A stretch of DNA of 23,077 bases from Bacillota bacterium (GTDB taxonomy: Bacteria > Bacillota > Clostridia > Oscillospirales > Ethanoligenentaceae): contig JAEWAU010000124.1 in assembly GCA_023391535.1 (NCBI GenBank), positions 1 through 23,077 of the forward strand, written 5' to 3'. Below the pieces are notes generated by a model, which saw nothing but the letters and a program-made list of their open reading frames with translations, ran no database searches and was not told the origin of the DNA. Below are positions 7,041 to 14,766 of the stretch, piece after piece. How positions within the stretch are numbered: the first letter of the stretch is position 1; each line of letters opens with the position of its first letter. A program made the position numbers and the translations under genes.

Positions 7041-7928
7041 TCAGGCCACGGAAGCCTCGTAGATGGCCTTCACCGAAGCGGCGAGCGTGGCGTCGAACTC
7101 CGCGTCGCTCTGCGTGTCGGAAAGCCCCTGCGCCAGCGCGCGGGAAAAGCTCGCGATGAGCCCGTGGTTGCGCGCAAGGCGCGCATCCGCCTCGTCGCGC
7201 GAATAGCCGCCCGAAAGCGCCACCACGCGCACCACGTGCGGGTCGCGCATCAGGTCCCTGTAGAAATCGTCCACCGCCGGGATGGAGACCTTAATCATGA
7301 TCTTCACCTCCGGCGCGAGCGCCGCGAGGTTGCGCTTGAAGCCCGAAAGCAGCAGTTCTTCGGCTTTGCTCCGGTCCGCCAGGTGAATATCCACCTCCGG
7401 CTCCAGAATGGGCACAAGCCCCGCCGCCGCGATCTGCTTTCCCACCGCGAATTGCTGCTCCACCACGTCCGCAATGCCCTTGGGGTCGGCCTCCCGGATG
7501 AACGAGCGCATCTTGGTGCCGAAAATGTGCTTTTCCACGGCGCGCTTGAGCAGCGCGTCGAGCTCCGGCATCGGCTTCATGAGCTGCACGCCGTTCTGCG
7601 GCTCGGCCAGGCCCTTATCCACCTTGAGAAACGGCACCACGCCCTTTTTCTCCCACAGGTAATCGGCCGTGGGCGCGCCGTCGATGGCGCGGTCCATAGT
7701 GCCTTCGAACAGGATGGCGCCCAGAATGTGTTCGGCGCTAAACGCCGGGCTTTTCACCATCCGCGTGCGCATGGCGTGCACCAGATCAAACATCTCGGTT
7801 TCGCTGTGATAGCGGTCTTCCGAAATGCCGTACTGCGCCAGCGCCTTGGGCGTGCTGCCGCCGCTCTGGTCCAGAGCCGCGATGAAGCCCTTGCCGGTGC
7901 GCATCCGTTCGAGCTGCTTTGTATTCAT
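7041..7928 (-). CDS. fda: Class I fructose-bisphosphate aldolase (Fda type)
   Basis: Cleaves fructose 1,6-bisphosphate into glyceraldehyde 3-phosphate and dihydroxyacetone phosphate in glycolysis, through a lysine Schiff base. The 295-residue protein closely resembles the Staphylococcus class I enzyme all along: MNTKQLERMRTGKGFIAALD at the start, SGGSTPKALAQYG, ILGAILFEGTMDR, VPFLKVDKGLAE, FGTKMRS, LVPILEPEVDI, VVALSGGYSRDEA and GLIASFSRAL near the end. The probable Schiff-base lysine is Lys213 in IMIKVSIP. The ATG at 7928 has an AAAGGAT ribosome site and the expected N-terminus; longer readings would run through the promoter. Monocistronic, convergent with nrdJ and divergent from murD. Confidence 0.96.
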   Translation of the reverse strand: MNTKQLERMRTGKGFIAALDQSGGSTPKALAQYGISEDRYHSETEMFDLVHAMRTRMVKSPAFSAEHILGAILFEGTMDRAIDGAPTADYLWEKKGVVPFLKVDKGLAEPQNGVQLMKPMPELDALLKRAVEKHIFGTKMRSFIREADPKGIADVVEQQFAVGKQIAAAGLVPILEPEVDIHLADRSKAEELLLSGFKRNLAALAPEVKIMIKVSIPAVDDFYRDLMRDPHVVRVVALSGGYSRDEADARLARNHGLIASFSRALAQGLSDTQSDAEFDATLAASVKAIYEASVA

Positions 7929-8022
7929 GAAAAGATCATCCTTTCCCTTTTGGCGGAAGCGGCGGCGGAAACCGCCGCGAGAAGCCGTTTCTTTCAAGAT
8001 GCCGTGCATCTCCGCTACCAAT

Positions 8023-8051
8023 ATTATCATCCGTTCCCGAGCGGAATGCAA
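8023..8051 (-). promoter_or_regulatory. Sigma-A promoter for fda
   Basis: Minus strand TTGCAT (8046-8051), 17-bp spacer, GATAAT (8023-8028). Leader of about 90 nt. Confidence 0.65.
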
Positions 8052-8146
8052 GAGGCTCGCGCGCCCGCGTTTTGTGCACAATGACAGGGGACGGCGCCGG
8101 TATGAGGAAATGATTTCCACTGACGATAGAAATCCCGTGGACGCGA

Positions 8147-8175
8147 TTGCACTTTGCCGGGGTATCCGATATAAT
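8147..8175 (+). promoter_or_regulatory. Sigma-A promoter for the murD transcription unit
   Basis: TTGCAC (8147-8152), 17-bp spacer, perfect TATAAT (8170-8175). It gives a leader of about 135 nt before murD and is the only clear promoter before the five genes up to 13912. Confidence 0.8.
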
Positions 8176-8227
8176 AAAGGAAAGGCGCTGTGCGCCGTGA
8201 AAACCGCAGCAGTCCTCGGCGCACGTT

Positions 8228-8253
8228 GCCCCGGCGGGAAGCCCCGCCGGGGC
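8228..8253 (+). other. Very stable GC hairpin in the murD leader
   Basis: A perfect 11-bp stem of only G and C (8228-8238 with 8243-8253) with loop AAGC. No T-run follows, so it is not an intrinsic terminator as it stands. It may be a regulatory or stabilising leader structure. Confidence 0.6.
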
Positions 8254-8317
8254 GGCGTTGCGCTGTGCCGCTTTCCGGCGGGGGAAAACACGGCGGCGCG
8301 CGGCATGGAGGGGTTTG

Positions 8318-9712
8318 ATGAACGAGAAGCTCGAAGAATTCTACCGCTTTTTAAACGGCAAACGCGTGGCCCTGCTGGGCGTGGGCGTGAGCAACACGCC
8401 GCTTGCCGGCATGTTCGCCGCGCACGGCGCACGCGTTACGGTGCGCGACAGGCGCTCCCGCGAAAAGCTGGGGGACACGGCGCGCGAACTCGAAGAAGCC
8501 GGAGCCGCATTGCGCCTCGGGGACGATTACCTCGAGGGGCTCAGCGAAGAAGAGATCGTTTTCCGCGCGCCGGGCGTGCGGTATACGCTGCCGGAGCTTG
8601 CGGGGGCGCGGCGCGGGGGCGTGGCCGTCACCTCCGAGATGGAGCTGTTTTTCGAGCTCTGCCCGTGCCGCATCGTGGCCGTAACGGGCTCGGAGGGCAA
8701 AACCACCACCACCACCGTTCTTTCCAAAATGTTCGCGGCGCAGGGCTTCACAGTGCACCTGGGCGGCAATATCGGCCGCGCGCTGCTGCCCGAAATCGAA
8801 CGGATTCAGAAAACGGATATCGCCGTGGTGGAGCTTTCGAGTTTTCAACTTATCTCTATGCGCCGCAGCCCGGATATCGCCGTCATCACCAACATCACCC
8901 CGAACCATCTGGACGTGCATAAGGATATGGCCGAGTACGTCGCGGCCAAGCTCAACATCGTGCGGCACCAGAACGCCTTCGGCCGGGCGGTGCTCAACCT
9001 CGATTACGAAACCACCCGAACGCTCGCGCCGGAAACGCGCGGCGAGTGCGTCTTTTTCAGCCGCCGGGAACCCGTGGAGGCCGGCGCGTATCTTTGCGCG
9101 GACGGCACCGTTTTGCACACGGGGCGCGGCGGCGCGGTGCCCGTGATGCGGCGGGAGGATATCGCCCTGCCCGGCGACCACAACGTGGAAAACTTCCTGG
9201 CTGCCGTGTGCGCCGCGTGGGGGCTTGTGACGCCCGAAAACATGCGGCAGGTGGCGCGCACGTTCCGGGGTGTGGAGCACCGCATCGAATGGGTGCGCAC
9301 ACTCGGCGGCGCGGATTATTACAACGACTCCATCGCCACCACGCCCACGCGCACCATCGCGGGGCTCAACAGCTTCCAAAGGCCCGTGGTGCTCATCGCG
9401 GGCGGCTCGGATAAGCGCATCCCCTTCGGCGTAATGGGCCCGAAGGTGGTGGAGAAGGTTCGCACGCTCATCCTGCTCGGGGTTACGGCGGAAAAAATCG
9501 AGAGGGCCGTGCGCGAAACGCCCGGCTTTATGCCGGGAAAGCCCGAAATCGTGCGCGTGGGTTCGCTTGAGGAAGCGGTGCACGCCGCGCGCGCGGCCGC
9601 GCGGCCGGGGGATATCGTCACCCTCTCGCCGGCCTGCGCGAGCTTCGATATGTTCCCGAATTTCGAAGCGCGCGGCGACCGCTACCGCGCGCTGGTGCAG
9701 GCGCTCGAGTGA
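8318..9712 (+). CDS. murD: UDP-N-acetylmuramoyl-L-alanine--D-glutamate ligase
   Basis: Cytoplasmic ATP-dependent ligase that adds D-glutamate to the peptidoglycan precursor. 464 residues, normal for MurD. The ATG at 8318 follows GGAGGGG and gives MNEKLEEFYRFLNGK, then a Rossmann-like first domain (VALLGVGVSNTPLAGMF). The ATP-binding loop is GSEGKTTTT (Lys128) where most Mur ligases have GTNGK(S/T)T. The central domain has NITPNHLDVH; the third has GVEHRIEWV and YYNDSIATTPTRT (336-339 NDSI, where many MurDs have NDSKATN). The end, LSPACASFDMFPNF, is diagnostic. I believe the Ile variant occurs in clostridial MurDs and expect an active enzyme. It is not next to other cell-wall synthesis genes, but heads a unit with two peptidases. 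Confidence 0.95.
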   Translation: MNEKLEEFYRFLNGKRVALLGVGVSNTPLAGMFAAHGARVTVRDRRSREKLGDTARELEEAGAALRLGDDYLEGLSEEEIVFRAPGVRYTLPELAGARRGGVAVTSEMELFFELCPCRIVAVTGSEGKTTTTTVLSKMFAAQGFTVHLGGNIGRALLPEIERIQKTDIAVVELSSFQLISMRRSPDIAVITNITPNHLDVHKDMAEYVAAKLNIVRHQNAFGRAVLNLDYETTRTLAPETRGECVFFSRREPVEAGAYLCADGTVLHTGRGGAVPVMRREDIALPGDHNVENFLAAVCAAWGLVTPENMRQVARTFRGVEHRIEWVRTLGGADYYNDSIATTPTRTIAGLNSFQRPVVLIAGGSDKRIPFGVMGPKVVEKVRTLILLGVTAEKIERAVRETPGFMPGKPEIVRVGSLEEAVHAARAAARPGDIVTLSPACASFDMFPNFEARGDRYRALVQALE

Positions 9713-9776
9713 GCAGCGCGCCGCATTTCGCGGCGAACCGGGAGAACGAACACATAAAAAGCAAAGGATGGTCGGA

Positions 9777-10802
9777 ATGGAACTGCAAACGCTTCTGTTT
9801 TCCCTCAGCCGCGCGTGCGGCGTGACCTTGGGCGCGGCGCAGGCTGCGCTTGAGGCGGTGCGGCCCTATGCGCCCGCCGCGCGGCTCGACAGGCTCGGCA
9901 GCGTGGTGGCGCCCGTGCGCGCCCCGCGGGAAGGGGAGCCGCACGTGATGCTTGAGGCGCATATCGACGAGATCGGCTTCGCCGTCACCGCCGTAGACGA
10001 GGACGGCTTCCTGCGCGTGGATCAAATCGGCGGCCCGGACGTGCGCGTCCTGCTGGGCGCGGAGGTGGCCGTGCACGCGAAACGGGAGCTGTTCGGCGTG
10101 TTCTGCTGCCGCCCGCCGCACCTTTCCTCGGCGGAGGATACGAAAAAGGTGCCCGAGCTCAAAGAGATGGCCGTGGATATCGGCTTCGGGCACGACGAAG
10201 CCTGCGCGCGCGTCACGCCCGGGGACGTGATCACGCTGCGCGCCGAGCCTGCGGAGATGGAAAACGGGTTTGTCACGGGCAAGGCGCTCGATAACCGCGC
10301 CGGCGTGGCCGTGGTGCTGCGCTGCCTGGAGCTGTGCGCGAAAGACATTTCCTGCGGCCTTACGGCGGTGTTCAGCACGGGCGAGGAGCTGGGGATGCGC
10401 GGCGCGGTGCCGGCGGCCTACGGTGTGGCACCCACGCACGCCGTCGTGACGGATGTGAGCTTCGGCATGACGCCCGACGCCCCGCGCGAGCACTGCGGCG
10501 ATATGGGAGAGGGCCCGATGATCGGCGTTTCCCCCACGCTTTCGCGCTCCGTAACGGAGCTTCTGTTCCGCCTTGCGGAGGAGAAAAACATCCCGCACCA
10601 GCGCGAAGTGATGGCGGGCGGCACCGGCACGAACGCCGACGCCATATCCGTCAGCCGCGCGGGCGTGGCCGCAGGCCTGCTTTCGGTGCCGCTGCGCTAT
10701 ATGCACACGGCCGCCGAATGCATCAAATTATGCGATGTGGAAAACACGGCGCGGCTTATGGCCGAGGCCGTGCGCGCGATAGGAGGCGGATGCGATGCTT
10801 GA
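9777..10802 (+). CDS. M42-family metallo-aminopeptidase, first of a pair
   Basis: Predicted cytoplasmic two-metal aminopeptidase of the M42 (TET/glutamyl aminopeptidase) family, trimming peptides. 341 residues from the ATG at 9777 (MELQTLLFSL, with AAAGGA 8 nt upstream); an ATG at 9768 is also in frame. All expected ligands are present: His62 (AHIDEIG), Asp172 (ALDNRAG), catalytic Glu203 and ligand Glu204 (GEELGMRGA), Asp226 (TDVSFGM), His310 (YMHTAAE). The middle has CRPPHLSS, the usual H-loop region. The N-terminus (SRACGVTLGA) lacks the common GxSGxE sequence. It overlaps the second M42 gene by 8 nt, so the two are probably translated together and may form a mixed complex; that last point is inference. 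Confidence 0.9.
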   Translation: MELQTLLFSLSRACGVTLGAAQAALEAVRPYAPAARLDRLGSVVAPVRAPREGEPHVMLEAHIDEIGFAVTAVDEDGFLRVDQIGGPDVRVLLGAEVAVHAKRELFGVFCCRPPHLSSAEDTKKVPELKEMAVDIGFGHDEACARVTPGDVITLRAEPAEMENGFVTGKALDNRAGVAVVLRCLELCAKDISCGLTAVFSTGEELGMRGAVPAAYGVAPTHAVVTDVSFGMTPDAPREHCGDMGEGPMIGVSPTLSRSVTELLFRLAEEKNIPHQREVMAGGTGTNADAISVSRAGVAAGLLSVPLRYMHTAAECIKLCDVENTARLMAEAVRAIGGGCDA

Positions 10803-11829
10803 GAGTTTTCGGGACCTGTGCCTGCTGCCGGGTGTATCCGGCAATGAAAAGCCGGTGGCGGATTATTTACAGGAAAAGCTCGCGGGCGTTCCGGGCGTTT
10901 CCTGCCGCGTGGATGCGCTCGGCAACCTGCTCGTGCATAAAACCGGCGCGCACAGAGCCAATACGCGCCTGCTTTTAAGCGCGCATATGGACGAAGTGGG
11001 CCTGATGGTGACCGCCGTTACGGAGGAAGGAATGCTCAAACTCGCCCCCGTGGGCGGCATCGACCCGCGCGTGGTGCTGGGGCGCCGCGTCAAGGTGGGC
11101 GAACGGGCGGTAAAAGGCGTCATCGGCACCAAGGCCGTGCATCTCCAGGAAGCCGACGAGCGCAAAACGGCCCCGGATTTCAAGGCGCTTTCCATCGATA
11201 TCGGCGCGTCCTCCAAAGAGGAAGCCTTCAAGATTGTAAAGCCGGGGGAGACCGCCGTGTTCGATTCGGATTTCGTGGAATTCGGCGACGGCATGGTGAA
11301 ATCCAAGGCCATCGACGACCGCGTGGGCTGCGCCGTCCTACTCGATCTGCTGCGGGGGCCTATGGAATACGACGCGGATTTCGCCTTTACGGTGCAGGAG
11401 GAAGTGGGAACGCGCGGGGCGCGGGTGGCCGCGTTCAGCGCGGAACCGGACGCCGCGATTGTGGTGGAGGCCACCACCGCCGCCGACGTGCCGTTTGTAC
11501 CGGCGGAGAACAAGGTCTGCTTTCTGGGGCAGGGGCCGGTGATTTCGTTTATGGATAACGGCACGGTGTACGACCGCGCCCTCTGCGACCTGGCGTTTGC
11601 GGCGGCCGGGGAGCTGAAAATTCCCTGCCAGATGAAAAAAGCCGTGGCGGGCGGCAACGACGCCCGCGCCATCCATCTTGCCCGCGGGGGCGTGCGGCCG
11701 CTGGCTGTTTCGCTGCCCTGCCGCTACCTGCATTCGCCCTCCTGCGTCATTCGCCGCGCGGATGCGGAAAGCACCCTCCGCCTTGTGGCGGAGCTTGCCC
11801 GGCGTATTTCATCCGCACCCGCATGCTGA
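10795..11829 (+). CDS. M42-family metallo-aminopeptidase, second of a pair
   Basis: 344 residues beginning MLESFRDLCLLPGVSGNEKP, the standard M42 opening. Two-metal site: His64 (AHMDEVGL), Asp174 (AIDDRVG), Glu202 catalytic and Glu203 (QEEVGTRGA), Glu225 in VEATTAAD where the first paralogue has Asp, and His313 (YLHSPSC). The Glu/Asp change matches two M42 subgroups and suggests different peptide preferences, glutamyl-type here. The ATG lies inside the end of the previous gene (ATGCTTGA overlap), and its own end overlaps the next start, giving a tightly coupled trio. Likely role is intracellular peptide breakdown; a link with recycling of wall peptides is only suggested by murD upstream. Confidence 0.92.
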   Translation: MLESFRDLCLLPGVSGNEKPVADYLQEKLAGVPGVSCRVDALGNLLVHKTGAHRANTRLLLSAHMDEVGLMVTAVTEEGMLKLAPVGGIDPRVVLGRRVKVGERAVKGVIGTKAVHLQEADERKTAPDFKALSIDIGASSKEEAFKIVKPGETAVFDSDFVEFGDGMVKSKAIDDRVGCAVLLDLLRGPMEYDADFAFTVQEEVGTRGARVAAFSAEPDAAIVVEATTAADVPFVPAENKVCFLGQGPVISFMDNGTVYDRALCDLAFAAAGELKIPCQMKKAVAGGNDARAIHLARGGVRPLAVSLPCRYLHSPSCVIRRADAESTLRLVAELARRISSAPAC

Positions 11830-12593
11830 ACCGCGTGCCGCCAGGCAAAACGGCCCGGCTGCTGCGGCGGCTGCATATCTCGCCGGCTTACGGCGTGCGC
11901 GTCGGCGCTCTGGCGCTGGCCTACGACGGTATGCCGTTTTTCGCCGTGTGGCGGCAGGAAAACGCGCTGCTTGCGCGCCTGGAAAGCAGTTTCTTCCTTT
12001 GCGGGGAATCGTCGGACCCGGAGGAGCTGGCCGCCTTTTTGCAGTTCAATCCTTATTTTTGCCGCCTGAGGGGCGAGGCCGGAAGCGTGGAGCGCGTGGC
12101 ACGGCGGCTGGAACTGCCGCACCGCGTGGAACGGTTCCTGCTCATGGCCTGCCGCAGCCCGGTGGAAGCGCCAACGGCTCCGGTGGAGCGCACCGCCGAC
12201 CTGCGCGCCGTGTACGCGGTGATGCGGGCCGTGGCGGGGGAGCAGTTTGCCTTGCCGCCGTTCGAGGCGTGGTACGCCGATATGTCCCACCGCATCCGGC
12301 ACGGCTGCGGGCGGGCTTACCTGCTGCGGGAAGCGGACGCGCCCGCGGCGGCCTGCATGGTGAGCGCCGAGGACGAAACCGCGGGCCTGCTTTCGGGCGT
12401 GGCCACGGCTCCGGATTTCCGGCGGCGCGGCTTTGCCTCCGCGGTGCTTGCGCGCGCCTGCGGCGATCTGCTGGAAGCAGGCAGGCTGCCGGTGCTCGAG
12501 TGCCGGCGCGAGCTCGCGGAATACTACGCGCTGCGCGGGTTTGAGCCGGTGGGAGAAGAGGCGGCGCTGCAGGTGGAAACGCCCGGTATGTGA
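11823..12593 (+). CDS. GNAT-family N-acetyltransferase
   Basis: 256 residues. The acetyl-CoA-binding motif A is clear in the C-terminal half: GVATAPDFRRRGFASAVL (about residues 192-209), followed by a helix and ECRRELAEYYALRGFEPVGE, the usual end of the fold. The N-terminal ~120 residues, with FFAVWRQENALLAR, look like a second degenerate GNAT-like half, as in other clostridial two-lobed members. Substrate unknown. It overlaps the M42 gene by 7 nt (ATGCTGA), so it is translationally coupled to the peptidase; acetylation of peptides or amino acids released by it is a guess. No own promoter. Confidence 0.85.
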   Translation: MLNRVPPGKTARLLRRLHISPAYGVRVGALALAYDGMPFFAVWRQENALLARLESSFFLCGESSDPEELAAFLQFNPYFCRLRGEAGSVERVARRLELPHRVERFLLMACRSPVEAPTAPVERTADLRAVYAVMRAVAGEQFALPPFEAWYADMSHRIRHGCGRAYLLREADAPAAACMVSAEDETAGLLSGVATAPDFRRRGFASAVLARACGDLLEAGRLPVLECRRELAEYYALRGFEPVGEEAALQVETPGM

Positions 12594-12640
12594 GAAAGCC
12601 CCCGCCGAACAGAATATGACAGCGGAAAACGAGAGGGAAA

Positions 12641-13912
12641 ATGGAACAGCATTTTTTTGAATACGATCCCGCGCTGGAAGCGGCGGCGCAGCGGGCGGAG
12701 GAGATCTGTCGCCCGGCGTTTGCGCGCATCGAAGAGATTGCACGCTACAACGGCATGAAGGTTCTGCGGGCGTTCACCGAAAACCGCGTGGCGGAGGCGC
12801 ACTTCGCCGGCTCCACGGGCTACGGCTACGGCGATCGCGGACGCGAAACGCTCGACCGCGTGGTAGCGCAGGCGTTCGGCGCCGAATCGGCGCTGGTACG
12901 GCACAACTTCGTATCGGGCACGCACACGCTCACTACAGCGCTGTTCGGCGTGCTGCGTCCGGGGGACGTGATGCTCGCCTGCACCGGAAAACCCTACGAT
13001 ACCATGGACGAGGTCATCGGCCTGCGCGGATCGGGCATGGGTTCGCTGCGCGAGTTCGGCGTTTCCTACCGGCAGGCGGACCTGCGCGGCGGGGAGCCGG
13101 ATTTCGACGCGGTGGAAACGGCGCTGCGGGCCGAAAAAATCCGGCTCGCCTATATCCAGCGCTCGCGCGGCTACAGCCTGCGCCCCTCGCTCACGGTGGA
13201 AAAGATCGGCGAACTGGCGGAGCACATCCATACCGTTTCACCCGATACCGTGGTGATGGTGGACAACTGCTACGGCGAATTCACGCAGCCGCAGGAACCT
13301 ACGCAGGCAGGCGCGGATCTCATCGCCGGCTCGCTCATCAAAAACGCGGGCGGCGGCATCGCGCCCACGGGCGGATACATCGCGGGGCGCGCGGATCTGG
13401 TGGAGCAGGCGGCCTACCGCCTCACGGCGCCCGGCGCCGGGTTCGAGGTGGGCGCTACGCTGGGGCAGAGCCGAAGCCTGTTCCAGGGCTTTTTCCTGGC
13501 GCCTCACGTCACGGCCGAGGCGCTCAAAACGGCGGTGTTCGCGGCGGCGCTGTTCGAGCTGCTGGGCTTCCGCGCCACGCCGCGGTGGGATACGCCGCGC
13601 ACCGACCTGGTGGAAACCGTCGAGCTGGGCAGCCCGGAGGCGCTCATCACCTTCTGCCGGGGCATCCAGGCCGGCTCGCCGGTGGATTCGGACGCGGCGC
13701 CCGAGCCGTGGGATATGCCCGGCTACGACGACAAGGTCATCATGGCGGCGGGAGCGTTCACGCTCGGCTCCTCCATCGAGCTTTCCGCCGATGCGCCCCT
13801 GCGCGAGCCTTACGCCGTGTGGATGCAGGGCGGCCTTACGTTCGATACCGGGCGCGCGGGCGTGCTGCGCGCGGGGCAGGCACTGCGGGAAGGCGGTTTT
13901 CTGCCCCGCTGA
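12641..13912 (+). CDS. PLP-dependent methionine gamma-lyase-like ('aluminium resistance') protein
   Basis: 423 residues, full length for the PF06838 family (B. subtilis YnbB relatives), fold-type I PLP enzymes related to cystathionine/methionine lyases. Markers: an N-terminal helical part with AHFAGSTGYGYGDRGRETLD, VRHNFVSGTHTLTTALFG, the cofactor region VMVDNCYGEFTQPQEPT, and the lysine expected to bind PLP, Lys234, in GSLIKNAGGGIAPTGGYIAG. The C-terminus has GAFTLGSSIELSADAP and MQGGLTFDTGRAG. The true substrate of the family is unsettled, and the aluminium name comes from an old phenotype. It follows the GNAT gene by 47 nt with no visible promoter, so it probably closes the murD unit. The start is ATG after GAGAGGGAAA. 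Confidence 0.93.
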   Translation: MEQHFFEYDPALEAAAQRAEEICRPAFARIEEIARYNGMKVLRAFTENRVAEAHFAGSTGYGYGDRGRETLDRVVAQAFGAESALVRHNFVSGTHTLTTALFGVLRPGDVMLACTGKPYDTMDEVIGLRGSGMGSLREFGVSYRQADLRGGEPDFDAVETALRAEKIRLAYIQRSRGYSLRPSLTVEKIGELAEHIHTVSPDTVVMVDNCYGEFTQPQEPTQAGADLIAGSLIKNAGGGIAPTGGYIAGRADLVEQAAYRLTAPGAGFEVGATLGQSRSLFQGFFLAPHVTAEALKTAVFAAALFELLGFRATPRWDTPRTDLVETVELGSPEALITFCRGIQAGSPVDSDAAPEPWDMPGYDDKVIMAAGAFTLGSSIELSADAPLREPYAVWMQGGLTFDTGRAGVLRAGQALREGGFLPR

Positions 13913-13924
13913 GCTTCCGCCGCA

Positions 13925-13954
13925 TTGACAGCGCCGCCGCCGCCGTGGTATGAT
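13925..13954 (+). promoter_or_regulatory. Promoter of tRNA-Leu
   Basis: TTGACA (13925-13930), 18-bp spacer, TATGAT (13949-13954). It ends about 20 nt before the mature tRNA. Confidence 0.75.
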
Positions 13955-13974
13955 AAACTCGGTTTTTCCGTCGC

Positions 13975-14059
13975 GCGGGTATGGCGGAATTGGCAGACGC
14001 GCAAGATTTAGGATCTTGTGCCGAAAGGCATGCAGGTTCAAACCCTGTTACCCGCACCA
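13975..14059 (+). tRNA. tRNA-Leu, anticodon UAG
   Basis: Class II tRNA of 85 nt with encoded CCA. The acceptor stem pairs GCGGGTA (13975-13981) with TACCCGC (14049-14055), discriminator A14056. The anticodon stem CAAGA/TCTTG (14002-14006, 14014-14018) encloses the loop TTTAGGA with TAG at 14009-14011, reading CUN codons. A long variable arm (GCCGAAAGGC) and T-arm GGTTCAAACC are present. The CCA end runs directly into a terminator stem. Confidence 0.98.
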
Positions 14060-14106
14060 AAATCGTTTCTATAGGAATTGAGAAATTATCCTATAGAAAC
14101 GATTTT
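14059..14106 (+). terminator. Terminator of tRNA-Leu
   Basis: Perfect 18-bp inverted repeat (14059-14076 with 14089-14106), 12-nt loop, ending in T5. Its AT-rich composition contrasts with the GC-rich terminators elsewhere and marks the edge of the accessory patch. Confidence 0.9.
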
Positions 14107-14113
14107 TATTTTG

Positions 14114-14122
14114 TGCTATAAT
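14114..14122 (+). promoter_or_regulatory. Extended -10 promoter before the orphan gene
   Basis: TGC TATAAT (14114-14122). No good -35 is seen 17 bp upstream, where the tRNA terminator stem lies. Predicted start near 14129. Confidence 0.5.
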
Positions 14123-14187
14123 TTAAACATGTAATATATTAATCTATCAGAGTGGATAACAAATTATTAAAACGTAAGGTAGATTCT

Positions 14188-14505
14188 ATGGCCAATTTAG
14201 ATTATGATTTCTTTTTGAAACAATTAGTAACCGGGGTATCAATAGATGAAACATGCTTCTACTTTACGGATGACCCATCGGAATCCGAACATTTTCTAGG
14301 GTTCCTTCCGCAATATGAAAAACCATATTGGGTCGGTTATTGTGATATTCCAGATGGTACCGAATTTTATAATGCAGAAGAATTAATAAATGCAAAAATA
14401 TTTGAAGGAAAATCATTACGAGAGCGATGGAACAATGTATGTATTATAAGCATCGAGGGAGTAGACTTAGAAGGTTGGCTGGAATATTTTATGCATGAAA
14501 AATAG
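14188..14505 (+). CDS. Orphan acidic protein of unknown function in AT-rich island
   Basis: 105 residues from the ATG at 14188 (MANLDYDFFLKQLVTG); a GTG at 14152 would add 12. I do not recognise the family. It has no signal peptide or membrane helix and is acidic and aromatic-rich (PQYEKPYWVGYCDIPDG, LEGWLEYFMHE), a look shared by many small immunity or partner proteins of toxin systems, but no toxin gene is next to it. Its base composition is far more AT-rich than the flanking chromosomal genes, and it sits between a tRNA 3' end and an integrase remnant, so recent acquisition is likely. The ribosome site is weak (AAGGT). Confidence 0.7.
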   Translation: MANLDYDFFLKQLVTGVSIDETCFYFTDDPSESEHFLGFLPQYEKPYWVGYCDIPDGTEFYNAEELINAKIFEGKSLRERWNNVCIISIEGVDLEGWLEYFMHEK

Positions 14506-14628
14506 GGCTGATTTTATTCGGCAAAGTCCATTTATTGGCCTGATCAGCGATAAAACTGGTGTAATATTCATTTGCATGATGCCGAAAGCCTTTATTTTAT
14601 GCGGGTTTCCGGGTTTGTCGTTATGAAC

Positions 14629-14638
14629 ACCCGCACCA
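14629..14638 (+). repeat. Possible attachment-site repeat of the tRNA-Leu 3' end
   Basis: ACCCGCACCA here repeats the last 10 nt of the tRNA gene (14050-14059), in the same orientation, 579 bp away. An integrase remnant follows. It could instead be the right arm of a local hairpin (TGCGGGT at 14600-14606), and the integrase lies outside the segment it would delimit. No gene is seen in 14506-14724. Confidence 0.4.
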
Positions 14639-14724
14639 CTCAGGAAATTCCATGAAGCTAGACGTTATGCAAATTCGTGGGTTTTTAATTATTGCTGAAA
14701 TTCTGATTGGTCCGTTATTGCGGT

Positions 14725-14766
14725 AAAAAACGAGCGGGACCCGATGAAATGGGCCCCGCTATTTTT
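14725..14766. terminator. Bidirectional terminator
   Basis: Stem 14733-14742 with 14751-14760 (10 bp, one A-C mismatch), 8-nt loop, A6 on the left and T5 on the right. It would stop minus-strand transcription leaving the integrase remnant. Confidence 0.8.

Noticed and set aside
7929..8022. Extension of fda upstream of 7928
   Set aside because: No family similarity before MNTKQLERM, a good ribosome site sits right before it, and the promoter falls in the longer frame.
14600..14638. Hairpin TGCGGGT/ACCCGCA read as a terminator
   Set aside because: The loop is over 20 nt and no T-run follows; the tRNA-end repeat is the more specific reading of the right arm, though still uncertain.
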